Below, piece after piece: positions 1 through 10,301 of a DNA stretch of 64,000 nucleotides (position 1 is its first letter; each line of letters opens with the position of its first letter). A program made the position numbers and the translations under genes. Under the pieces are notes generated by a model. It made no database searches and was not told the DNA's origin. It worked only from the letters and a program-made list of their open reading frames with translations. The DNA is from Tillus elongatus (lineage: Eukaryota > Arthropoda > Insecta > Coleoptera > Cleridae), in contig OZ023265.1 in the NCBI GenBank assembly GCA_964006375.1, positions 7,813,660 to 7,877,659 on the forward strand, read 5' to 3'.

Positions 1-868
1 CCAGTTTTTGTTTGGCACTGGATTGTGTCACCTTAGGCCACCACACCAGTGCCGCGTATGTTAACGATGGTCTGACCACCCTTGTGTACAGCCAGTGGGC
101 CATACTAGGTCTCAGTCCCCACGTTTTTCCATATAGCCGCCTAGTGACGGCTAAGGTCATGACTGCCTTACGCAGTATTTTTCCAATGTGACCATTCCAG
201 GGTAGCTTAAAGTCCAATACGACCCCAACATATTTTACCTTCCTGGCCATTGGAATGCTCCTACCGTATAGAGTGAGAGTTATGTGGCTGTCGCACTTCC
301 TCCTCCTCGTAAACGGCACGACGGTTGCTTTCTCGGGGCTCACCCCGAGCCCTTGACCAACCGTCCACCCTTCCACCACTTTCAGCGCAGTCTGCATGCG
401 CTCCCACACTAACTGTATGACCTTTCCTCGGACTACGATGACGATGTCGTCCGCATAGCCCTGTACCTCATATCTTCTTCCGGAGAGCATCCCCAGCAGG
501 CCGTCCACGACTAGGCACCAGAGCAAGGGAGACAGAACGCTTCCCTGCGGACACTCCGTCGCGACCCCCGCCAGCAGAGTCCCTTCCGCGAGTGAGGTGA
601 ACACCGCCCTGTCCCTGAGCACGGAACCGATCCACCTGCAGCAGGTGTCCTGTATTCCACGCTCCCAGACAGCTGCCAGAACCGATTCGAACGAGGTGTT
701 GCTGAAGGCCCCCTTTATGTCAAGGAAGGTCCCCAGCGCCACCTCCCTGTTCTCCAGCATATTCTCCAGTTTAAGCACCAGTTGGTGCAGTGCTGTTTCT
801 GTTGAGAATCCAGCTCTATATGCATATTGTCCGCAGTGCAGGGGATATGCTTCCACTTTTACTGCACG
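1..868 (-). CDS. R1/I-type LINE reverse transcriptase, partial ORF running off the window
   Basis: Reading the minus strand from 868 to 1 gives one uninterrupted frame that continues past the window edge. It encodes the palm and thumb of a non-LTR reverse transcriptase. Visible landmarks are a PQGSVLSPLLWCLVVDGLL block, then GYADDIVIVV with the catalytic YADD (about 440-460), then a thumb region ending in RPSLTYAALVWWPKV. The same family recurs, decayed, at 30783-32382, where an RNase H domain follows the RT. That places it in the R1/LOA/I group rather than jockey or CR1. An in-frame TAA at 869-871 marks the 5-prime limit, so the copy is 5-prime truncated or joined to unrelated DNA. The open frame suggests a young or once-active copy. 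Clade assignment is by eye. Confidence 0.8.
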
Positions 869-1630
869 TTACAGTTCCCTAAAAATAAATTATTATTTTG
901 TATATCCGCAGTGGCAAAATTGGCTGAAGAGGAATTAAGAAGTTACTGAGTAGCAGCAGAGAGCAGCTGTGTGGGATAATTATTTGTCAAGTGCCACATT
1001 TTAATGATATTTAGCTACCGTAACGTACTTGTCTAATTATCTAAGCACTTTTTAGTTGCTCAACAAAAGTAACATAAACATGCAATCAGGCAAGCAAGAA
1101 AATCTATCGTTTTCATGAAGCTGTATTATATTATGTACAATTACAGACCCTTAAACTTATCCCATCAATTTTATATCGGAAGTATTTTAAGAAATAAGGT
1201 AGCAAAAGTGTCTCGATATAAATATAATTTCTGCGTCTAGTAAAGCGTGACCTGCTCTTGAGAAAAATGTCACGAACGGCGACTTCTTGTGCGCTTTAGC
1301 TGTTTCGCCTCACAGCAATCACTCCATAGAAATTTAATAATCCCACTTTGGACGGTATAAGAAGGACTACTGAAATATTAATACGATCGTGATCTTATTC
1401 AGGAAAGAACTATAAATAATATAACAGGAGTTGCCGTTTTTATCTCTCATACGTTACACTCGGCCAGGCCATGGAGAATGTTGTTGCCAACAGAAATTCC
1501 CTATATTCCCTCTATTCACCGGGCTCTTTGTATTTTCTATGTACAAAACAGCGGGAGCTATGGATTAGTCTGTTTCGTTTTATTTCAGTCTGCGCTAAAT
1601 GGAAGAGACCGTAATATTGTTGTTTCTACA
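869..1630. other. Intergenic, nothing recognised
   Basis: AT-rich DNA without a convincing reading frame, RNA gene or transposon end. The short ORFs here show no recognisable protein signature. Confidence 0.5.
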
Positions 1631-1787
1631 TATATTCTACCTTCAGTTTTTGCCAAAGACCTTATATGTAACCACAATAATATTAATATCACTAGAACAT
1701 AATCCTCTCTTGCTTTTTCGTAGCCGAAGCCTCCGTTAAAGCACTATTGAGCAAAACTTAATTATATAACCTATAAAGAGTAGGATA
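1631..1787 (+). repeat. Direct repeat X, left copy (flanks mariner M1)
   Basis: This segment and 3652-3805 share most positions over about 155 bp. Both open with TATATTCTACCTT and both contain AGCCGAAGCCTCCGTTAAAG and AACTTAATTATATAA. The left copy ends next to the left end of M1. The right copy starts next to the right end of M1. The pair is therefore a direct duplication with the transposon in the middle. Confidence 0.8.
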
Positions 1788-2146
1788 TAAGGCTGGCGCA
1801 TTGAAAACGAAACAGACGTATTTGCGTCCAGAGAATTTTTTTTAAGTAACGCTGAAACACGTCAATTTTAATATTAAGGGGGACATGTTTTAATATAAAA
1901 CTCAACTTTGTCACATCAACCCCTTAAGGGCGGTGATAACAACGCTTATATTTTAAATAGGGAACATGGGTAGAGTGTTACATCATTTGAAAGCTCTTTC
2001 TTTTATGAATTCAGCACACTAATTTTTTTGGAAGTTTTATCAACTCCTTTAAAAATTATTCACAGTTGGAGTTGCAAGAACGTATTTCATTAATTGTGAT
2101 AAGGAATGCACTAATTAGTCAATTTTTCGTTCAAAAATGTTTATTC

Positions 2147-3187
2147 AGTTAAGTAAGTGTTCAAATTGTAGACCACCAGCTTCCATACAAAAGTACAAAT
2201 TTTGTTCAAAACGAGCTCTGACATTCTGGAGCACTTGTAGAGTTATTAGACGACATTCTTCAACAATGCGTCATCGTAATTTTTCCAGAGACTCCGGTTC
2301 TGTTGCTTAAATTCTACTCTTTAAATGGCCCCATAGAAAGAAGTCTAAAGGAGTTAAATCCGGTGATCTAGGGGACCCCTCAATAGCACCTCTACGCCCA
2401 ACCCATTGCTCTGGAAACTCTGTGTTCAAAAACTCCCTAACACCTTGTGAAAATGCGGAGGAGCTCCATCTTGTTGAAACAATAATTGATTTTCTTGATA
2501 GCGTTCCTTATTTTCAACAATGTCCATTAGTAGAGGGTGAACGATATCTTCTAGTAACTCCAAATACGTTTCGTCACTCAAATTTCCATCAAGAAATATT
2601 GGTCCGATTAAACGGTCTCCAAAAATGCCAGTCAAGACATTCAATTTCTGTGGAGTTGGACTGCTAAATAACGACAATTATGACGATTGACCGTAGAGTT
2701 TAATAAAAACGTACACTCGCCTGAAAAACAGATATTGAACAGAAAGTTCTCGTTATCAGCTATTCGTGCAGTCATAACTTCACAAAACTCCAACCGCCGA
2801 TCAAAATCATCTTTATTCAGTTGTTATACAAGATGAATTTTATACGGGTGAAATTTATGATGCTTCAATATTCGCTGAATAGTTCTTCTTTTGATGTTTG
2901 AAACAGTGGCCAATTTTCTCGTTCCCAAAGTTGGGTCTGCAGCACATTGTTCTAAAACTTCAATCTCAATAGTGTCATTTCTAACCGGAATTTCACGTTC
3001 AGGATCCCGTTTTTTGTTGGCTGCTGAACCACTGTCGAAACTTTGCTACTAACTCTAAAATGTATTTTCTGTTAACATGTCTGTTCGGATGTCGTTCATT
3101 AAACAAATTTGCGGTACGGTTGTCACAGTCATCGTTTTTGAAAAAAAGAGTAACTATTTCAACTCTTTCTTCTACAGAATACACCAT
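2147..3187 (-). pseudogene. Broken transposase of mariner M1
   Basis: Minus-strand remnant of a Tc1/mariner-related transposase. The N-terminus (ATG at 3187) carries the helix-turn-helix region typical of insect DUF4817 proteins, with FNERHPNRHVNRKYI. The catalytic half shows GIFGDRLIGPIFLDGNL and QQDGAPPHF, which holds the second catalytic Asp. Frameshifts break it at least twice. The residue in the first catalytic position reads Gly (SGEC where M4 reads SDEC), and the frame ends before the third Asp. It would be inactive. Identity as a transposase is firm; the exact family name is inferred from the spacing seen in M4. Confidence 0.8.
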
Positions 3188-3251
3188 TGTGAAATTAATT
3201 TTCGGTAGTACTATCAAGTATCAAACCGACCGATAAACTGAAATAATAAAC

Positions 3252-3361
3252 CGCATTTCTCTCATTCCGATAAGAAATGTTCTGATAGTCAATTTTTTGT
3301 TTACAAACCAACAAAACATTGACCATCAGCACATTTCTTATCGGAATGAGTGAAATGCGTT
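3252..3361. repeat. Internal palindrome of mariner M1
   Basis: Two arms of about 42 bp, opening with CGCATTTCTCTCATTCCG and closing with its near reverse complement, are separated by about 25 bp. The structure lies between the transposase start and the right terminal repeat. M4 has the same structure at 45540-45650, so it belongs to the family. Confidence 0.75.
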
Positions 3362-3651
3362 TTTGCATCTTCATCCGTGAATAATTTACAAACGAGTTAA
3401 TAAAACTTCCAAAAAAATTAGTATACTAAATTCAGAAAAGAAAGAGCTTTCAAATGATGTAACACTCGACCTATGTTCCTAATTTAAAATATAAGGGTTG
3501 TTATCACCACCCTTAAGGGGTTGATGTGACAAAGTTGAGTTTTATGTCAAAACATGTCCCCCTCAATATTAAAATTGACGTGTTTCAGCGTTTCTTAAAA
3601 AAAATTATCTGGGCGCAAATCGGTCTGTTTCGTTTTCAATGCGCCACCCTA

Positions 3652-3805
3652 TATATTCTACCTTTAGTTTTTGCCAAAGACCGTATATGTAACCAGAATA
3701 ATATTAATATCACCAGAATATATTCCGCTTATGCTTTCTATTAGCCGAAGCCTCCGTTAAAGCACTAACTATTGAGCAAAACTTAATTATATAATCTATA
3801 AAGAT
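3652..3805 (+). repeat. Direct repeat X, right copy
   Basis: Second copy of the segment at 1631-1787. It starts immediately outside the right terminal repeat of M1. Confidence 0.8.
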
Positions 3806-4018
3806 TAGCACATATTTTGTCTGCGGTCGTGTTCACATCAAATCTCTCAGATTAATTAGTATTAACTAAAACCATTTTAAGATGAATAATTATTAAAACT
3901 CGCACTGAAACTTAATTACAAAGCTTGGCTGAAGTGAAGGAAGAGCTTATAAATATATTCGTGGAGTTGTTTGCTAAAAAAGTTAATTTACTACCAAATA
4001 AAATTATCGTTATTCATT

Positions 4019-4154
4019 ATTTTTAGTGAATTTTCTTAAAAAAAAATTCACTAATGAGGAGATCCCGACTTTTGAATTTTGAAAAAATTTCTTTAAATGA
4101 GCGCTGATTAGGCCCCCTAGAATACATATCCGGGGTCAGTTTCAATTTTTATAT

Positions 4155-4233
<79 letters not shown>
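4019..4233 (+). repeat. Family T copy T1, head and (TA)n tract
   Basis: Starts with TAGTGAATTTTC, followed shortly by AAAAATTCACTAATG, which can fold back on it. Then come GAGCGCTGATTAGG and CATATCCGGGGTCAGTTTC, leading into a (TA)n tract from about 4158. The tract is interrupted by the foldback element at 4234. The rest of this T copy resumes at 8750. Confidence 0.85.
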
Positions 4234-4236
<3 letters not shown>

Positions 4237-6025
4237 GGTGTTTACGGAAATCGGGAACAATAGCTATCTTCGTTATTATTTGAGCTACAAAGTCGGTTAA
4301 ATGGGCAAAGTTGACCAACTGGACACCCCGCTTCTGAATATGTCACGGATATCTAGATTGCACAACAACTGTCAAATCTGTTGACATAACCTCAATTTTT
4401 TTAAATGGAACGATACGAATATTTTGCGTTCAATCTACTCAGGGCAAGCCATTCTATACGTACACATAATAGTCTTTCCATCCCATTTAAATATTCCGAA
4501 GATAACTTGATCCCAAATGTTGCCAATTGTAGGTGTTTACGAAAATCGGGAACAATAGCTATCTTCGTTATTATTTGAGCTACCAAGTCGGTTAAATGGA
4601 CAAAGTTGACCAACTAGATACCCCGCTTCAGAATATGTCACGGATATTTAGATTGCATAACAACTGTCAAATCTGTTGACATAACCTCACTTTTTTTAAA
4701 TAGAACGATATGAATATTTTGTGTTCAATCAACTCAGGGCAAGCCATTCTATACGTACACATAATAGTCTTTTCATCCCTGTACAATATTCCGAAGATAA
4801 CTTGATCCCAAACGTTGCCAATTGTAGGTGTTTACGGAAATCGGGAACAATAGCTATCTTCGTTATTATTTGAGCTACGAAGTCGGTTAAATGGGCAAAG
4901 TTGACCAACTGAACACCCCGCTTCCGAATATGTCGCGGATACCTAGATTCCACAACAACTGTCAAATCTGTTGACATAACCTCAATTTTTTTAAATAGAA
5001 TGATACAAATATTTTGCGTTCAATCTACTCAGGGCAAGCCATTCTATACGTACACATAATAGTCTTTCCATCCCATTTAAATATTCCGAAGATAACTTGA
5101 TCCCAAATGTTGCCAATTGTAGGTGTTTACGGAAATCGGGAACAATAGCTATCTTCGTTATTATTTGAGCTACGAAGTCGGTTAAATGGGCAAAGTTGAC
5201 CAACTGAACACCCCGCTTCCGAATATGTCGCGGATACCTAGATTCCACAACAACTGTCAAATCTGTTGACATAACCTCAATTTTTTTAAATGGAATGATA
5301 CAAATATTTTGCGTTCAATCGACTCAGGGCAAGCCATTTTATACGTACACATAATAGTCTTTCCATCCCAGTACAATATTCCGAAGATAACTTGATCCCA
5401 AACGTTGCCAATTGTAGGGGTTTACCGAAATCGGGAAAAATAGCTATCTTCGTTATTATTTAAGCTACGAAGTCGGTTAAATAGGCAAAGTTGACCAACT
5501 GGATACCCCCCTTCTGAATATGTCACGGATATCTAGATTGCACAACAACTGTCAAATCTGTTGACATAACCTCAATTTTTTTTAATGGAACGATACGAAT
5601 ATTTTGCGTTGAATCTACCCAGGGCAAGCCATTCTATATGTACACATAATAGTCTTTCCATCCCAATAGAATATTCCGAAGATAACTTGATCACAAATGT
5701 TGCCAATTGTAGGTGTTTACGGAAATCGGGAACAATAGCTATCTTCGTTATTATTTAAGCTACCAAGTCGGTTAAATGGACAAAGTTGACCCACTGGACA
5801 CCCCGCTTCTGAATATGTCACGGATATCTACATTTCACAACAACTGTTAAATCTGTTGACATAACCTCAATCTTTTAAAATATAACGATATGAATATTTT
5901 GCATTCAATCGACTCAGGGCAAGCCATTCTATACGTACACATAATAGTCTTTTCATCCCTGTACAATATTCCGAAAATAACTTGATCACAAACGTTGCCA
6001 ATTGTAGGTGTTTACGGAAATCGGA

Positions 6026-6250
6026 TCGGCCATAGAGGTACAGTTGAATGGTCGCCAAGATCGCCCGATTTGACCCCATTGGACTTTTCAATATAAGGGA
6101 CAATAAAGGACGATGTTTAAGCATCAAGAGTGAATAGTCTGGACGAATTGAAGGTAAAAATCAGGAATGCAGTCAACAGAATTTCTGTACAGACCCTTCA
6201 AAGAGTACAGTCCATCAGTGGCGATTTCTCCTAGTCAGCTAGGTGTGCGC
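6026..6250 (+). pseudogene. Mariner transposase C-terminal scrap in the left core arm
   Basis: The plus strand encodes WSPRSPDLTPLDF, the conserved block around the third catalytic Asp of mariner-type transposases. It is followed by a decayed C-terminus with SLDELKVKIRNAVNRI. Stop codons interrupt it. The N-terminal two thirds are missing. It ties the foldback element to the DD41D group present elsewhere in the window. Confidence 0.75.
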
Positions 6251-6714
6251 CGCACACCCTAAAATATAATTAAAATGTGCACAGTTAAATATGTTTTATT
6301 TCTTTTTCCCTTAGTCTTAATACACTACATATGTTATGACAATCGATTTAATTTACTTATTTGATTTCATAAATAGTCGGTTAATAGTGACTTGGAATGA
6401 AGTCGGCACCACGTCTTCATTCAGAAAATATGAGTAGGTCAATAGCAACTGGGAATGAATTCGGGTTAGGTGTGCGTTGTTATTTCCGAACAACTTCACT
6501 CGACACAGCTGTATTGGTATACAATACAGTACCCCACCCAAATTTTAATCTTAATGTCAATGGTTCTAAAGTTCTGTCATCTGATTTCTAATCTCCAAAA
6601 TTACCTCACCTCATTATGTACCATTACAATTTCTAGAAATATGGATGGTACTTGAAATCAGTTTCTTCATTTTAATCAAAAATTTCTATATTTTAAAACT
6701 TGACTCAAATTAAA

Positions 6715-6870
6715 TTCTTATATATAAAAATTGAAACTGACCCCGGATATGGGTTCTAGGGGTCCTAGTTCGCGCTCATTTGCAAGCAATTTTTCAAAAT
6801 TCAAAAGTCGAGATCTCCCCATTAGTGAATTTTTTCTACGAAAATTTACTAAAATGTATTATAGTCTTTG
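6715..6870 (-). repeat. Family T fragment (T2) in the centre of the foldback element
   Basis: In reverse orientation this matches the T head: GAAACTGACCCCGGATATGG, then CGCGCTCATTTG, then ATTAGTGAATTTTTTC and AAAATTTACTAAAAT. Only a short run of TATATA is left of the TA tract. Confidence 0.8.
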
Positions 6871-6966
6871 ATTCTAGAATACTGTGGTCCAGGCAAGCGC
6901 AGTTGTAATGTTTGTAAATAATGCTATCACAACGTTTGTTAAACCGGCGTTCCATTCATTTGTCTT

Positions 6967-6986
6967 GAGCGGTATTTTTACCGCTC
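6967..6986. repeat. Perfect stem-loop in the foldback spacer
   Basis: GAGCGGTA, a TTTT loop, then TACCGCTC: an 8-bp perfect stem near the symmetry centre of the foldback element. Confidence 0.6.
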
Positions 6987-7334
6987 ACTGCAGTGTTAAA
7001 ACGAATGGTATTTCCTTACTATTTTAAACACATGGGTGGGGGACTGTATTGTATACCAATACAGCTCTGTCGAGTGAAGTTGTTCGGAAATAACAACGCA
7101 CACCTAACCCGAATTCATTCCCAGTTGCTATTGACCTACTCATATTTTCTGAATGAAGACGTGGTGCCGACTTCATTCCAAGTCACTATTAACCGACTAT
7201 TTATGAAATCAAATAAGTAAATTAAATCGATTGTCATAACATATGTAGTGTATTAAGACTAAGGGAAAAAGAAATAAGACATATTTAACTGTGCACATTT
7301 TAATTATATTTTAGGGTGTGCGGCGCACACCTAG

Positions 7335-7549
7335 CTCACTAGGAGAAATCGCCACTGATGGACTGTATTCTTTGAAGGGTCTGTACAGAAATTCTGTTGA
7401 CTGCATTCCTGATTTTTACCTTCAATTCGTCCAGACTATCCACTCTTGATGCGTAAACATCGTCCTTTATTGTCCCTTATATTGAAAAGTCCAATGGGGT
7501 CAAATCGGGCGATCTTGGCGACCATTCAACTGTACCTCCATGGCCAATC
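7335..7549 (-). pseudogene. Mariner transposase C-terminal scrap in the right core arm
   Basis: Inverted counterpart of 6026-6250. The minus strand carries the same WSPRSPDLTPLDF block with small differences from the left copy, so the two arms are not perfectly homogenised. Confidence 0.75.
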
Positions 7550-8749
7550 CGATTTCCGTAAACACCTACAATTGGCAACGTTTGTGATCAAGTTATCTTC
7601 GGAATATTGTACAGGGATGAAAAGACTATTATGTGTACGTATAGAATGGCTTGCCCTGAGTCGATTGAATGCAAAATATTCATATCGTTACATTTTAAAA
7701 GATTGAGGTTATGTCAACAGATTTAACAGTTGTTGTGCAATCTAGATATCCGTGACATATTCAGAAGGGGGGTATCCAGTTGGTCAACTTTGCCTATTTA
7801 ACCGACTTCGTAGCTTAAATAATAACGAAGATAGCTATTGTTCCCGATTTCGGTAAACCCCTACAATTGGCAACGTTTGGGATCAAGTTATCTACTGTAT
7901 ATTGTACTGGGATGGAAAGAATATTATGTGTACGTATAGAATGGCTTGCCCTGAGTCGATTGAACGCAAAATATTTGTATCATTCCATTTAAAAAAATTG
8001 AGGTTATGTCAACAGATTTGACAGTTGTTGTGCAATCTAGATATCCGCGACATATTCGGAAGCGGGGTGTTCAGTTGGTCAACTTTGCCCATTTAACCGA
8101 CTTCGTAGCTCAAATAATAACGAAGATAGCTATTGTTCCCGATTTCCGTAAACACCTACAATTGGCAACGTTTGGGATCAAGTTATCTTCGGAATATTGT
8201 ACTGGGATGGAAAAACTATTATGTGTACGTATAAAATGGCTTGCCCTGAGTTGATTGAACACAAAATATTCATATCGTTCTATTTAAAAAAAGTGAGGTT
8301 ATGTCAACAGATTTGACAGTTGTTATGCAATCTAAATATCCGTGACATATTCTGAAGCGGGGTATCCAGTTGGTCAACTTTGTCTATTTAACCGACTTGG
8401 TAGCTCAAATAATAACGAAGATAGCTATTGTTCCCGATTTCCGTAAACACCTACAATTGGCAACATTTGGGATCAAGTTATCTTCGGAATATTTAAATGG
8501 GATGGAAAGACTATTATGTGTACGTATAGAATGGCTTGCCCTGAGTAGATTGAACGCAAAATATTCGTATCGTTCCATTTAAAAAAATTGAGGTTATGTC
8601 AACAAATTTGACAGTTGTTGTGCAATCTAGATATCCGTGACATATTCAGAAGCGGGGTGTCCAGTTGGTCAACTTTGCCCATTTAACCGACTTTGTAGCT
8701 CAAATAATAACGAAGATAGCTATTGTTCCCGATTTCCGTAAACACCCTG

Positions 8750-9880
8750 TATATATATATCACACCGATAACTCAAAAAATAATGGGCCGATTTTGATTA
8801 AATTTGGTGAATACATTCCTTTTGCAAATGGCTTGAATAAGTTCGTTAGCCAGGAAAATATGCCCAGGTTTTCCCGAAAAATTTGGTGTTTTCTTTCGAA
8901 AAAAATTTATATCTCCGGAATTAACAAAGTGAGGGCAACCAAATTTCGTACGCGGATTTACTTCCCTATAGGTAAGTTACCAACCAAAATTTAGCTATGT
9001 CGGTCAAAAGAGAAAAAAGTTATAGGTATTTAAAAAAAATAAATTGTGGTTTTCCTCAAAAAGTCAAAGTTGCGATTTAAAACTTCAAAATCGGCAAAAT
9101 TTAGGCAAATAACTCGAATCTAATACGGACTATGGAAATCAAATGTCTCAAGAAGGATATTTTACAAACCCTCAAGTCTTAGTTTTAGCCATCATTGTCC
9201 TTCATTTTACTAAAATGTTTTCAGAAAATGCATTTCAAATAGACCCTTTCTCTGATGCTTGGCAGTAGTCTTAGCTATAGAGTTTATCGTTTAATGGTAT
9301 ATAATTTTTGTCGAATTTTCGTAAAAAATCAATAAAGCTCAATATATCCGTTATTATACAAGATACGAAAAAAATTGTATATATTAATTATAGGGTGTCT
9401 TGAGCTGCATCTTAAAAAATATTTCTACAATCACAGAGTGGCCCATAAGTCGTTGGTGATACAAATTTTCTTTTTTTTTTTAATCAATCATGCCTTATGT
9501 TATTGCATTTTTGCATTTTCAATCGAAATATAATGCTTTCTTGTAAGAAAAAAAATATTCTGAATGCAGCAAGTGCGTTATGGTAGCGAATTTTGATCCA
9601 ATGTTTCATATTTGAATAGCCCAATTTGCTATTAACCTATAAGGTTGACCAAGAAACGAGTTTTTCCGGAAACACTTTAAGTTTACTTTTGGATTTTTTG
9701 TTTTACATTTCACACAATGAAGTTATTTTTACGAAACATGACACATTGTTTTTACTATATAGGTTCTACTGGTAACCAAAATTAATGCCTGCTATCTTAA
9801 AAAGAAAACACACATATTTGCAATATAAACATTTTTATGAAAATTCACTACAATAACGCACTTGCTGCGTCCAGAGTTTT
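8750..9880 (+). repeat. Family T copy T1, tail
   Basis: Continues T1 after the foldback insertion: a short TA run, then ACCGATAACTCAAAAAATAA, CGATTTTGATTAAATTTGG and a long AT-rich tail. It ends with GAAAATTCACTACAATAACG and the stem-loop ACGCA-CTTGC-TGCGT followed by CCAGAG. The AAAATTCACTA motif is the reverse complement of the TAGTGAATTTT at the head. Confidence 0.85.
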
Positions 9881-10301
9881 TTTTTATTAGAGTTTTGACT
9901 CTGAGAACTGACTCATTCAGTCACTGTCAATCTTTAAAATGAACAAGGATGCATTTGGCTTTGCTTTTCACAATGGCAAAACCTGCCTTAAGAATGATAA
10001 TCTAACAAGCTCTTTTAACTTTTTTCTTTCATCTCCCTATAAATTTGCTGTTTACTAAAAATAGATATTAAAATTAAAACTTACATACATATCCTCTCAC
10101 ACACATACGCGAGCGCAAATACACTCATGTCAACAGGGTTTATACGTCCAGTAGCTAACACTAGATGCAGGACCGAAAATGCACATTACTTCTTCATGTG
10201 CACATACACACATACATATACATGCACACTCTACGCTATAAGTTGCTGCAGGAGAAACACTGGGACACTTTTCACACCGATGGAGCCTTTTTTTTATGTC
10301 A
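9881..10301. other. Intergenic, nothing recognised
   Basis: No gene or element end seen. It contains short imperfect CACA/TACA-rich stretches around 10083-10230. Confidence 0.5.

Larger units (their letters stand above)
1790..3649 (-). mobile_element. Mariner-like element M1 (DD41D type), decayed
   Basis: About 1.86 kb bounded by long inverted repeats (about 1790-2065 and 3375-3649). The ends read GGCTGGCGCATTG on the left and GGGTGGCGCATTG in reverse complement on the right, next to TA dinucleotides as expected of Tc1/mariner integration. A second copy of the same family is M4 at 44055-45937. The transposase inside is on the minus strand and broken. Confidence 0.85.
4234..8749. mobile_element. 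4.5-kb foldback element with 295-bp tandem units in both arms
   Basis: The element begins CAGGGTGTTTACGG at 4234 and ends with the reverse complement at 8749, with TA on each side inside the (TA)n tract of T1. The left arm holds six complete units of exactly 295 bp; the GGTG marker recurs at 4237, 4532, 4827, 5122, 5417, 5712 and 6007. The right arm holds four complete units in inverted orientation, ending at 7566, 7861, 8156, 8451 and 8746. Inside lie inverted core arms of about 540 bp (6007-6545 and 7027-7566) and a unique spacer of about 480 bp. The core carries a mariner transposase scrap. It is best described as a foldback derivative of a mariner-like element whose terminal repeats were amplified. 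The small ORFs repeated in each unit arise from the repetition and change frame from unit to unit. Confidence 0.9.

Noticed and set aside
597..938. Plus-strand ORF of 113 codons
   Set aside because: It lies antisense to the R1/I-type LINE RT frame on the minus strand.
4234..6006. CRISPR array
   Set aside because: The repeat unit is 295 bp, contiguous and without spacers, and the window is eukaryotic.
4401..8994. Repeated 60-110-codon ORFs (for example 4991-5272 minus and 8006-8254 plus) as a gene family
   Set aside because: They are the same stretch of the 295-bp repeat read again and again. 295 is not a multiple of three, so frames shift between units, and no known domain is present.
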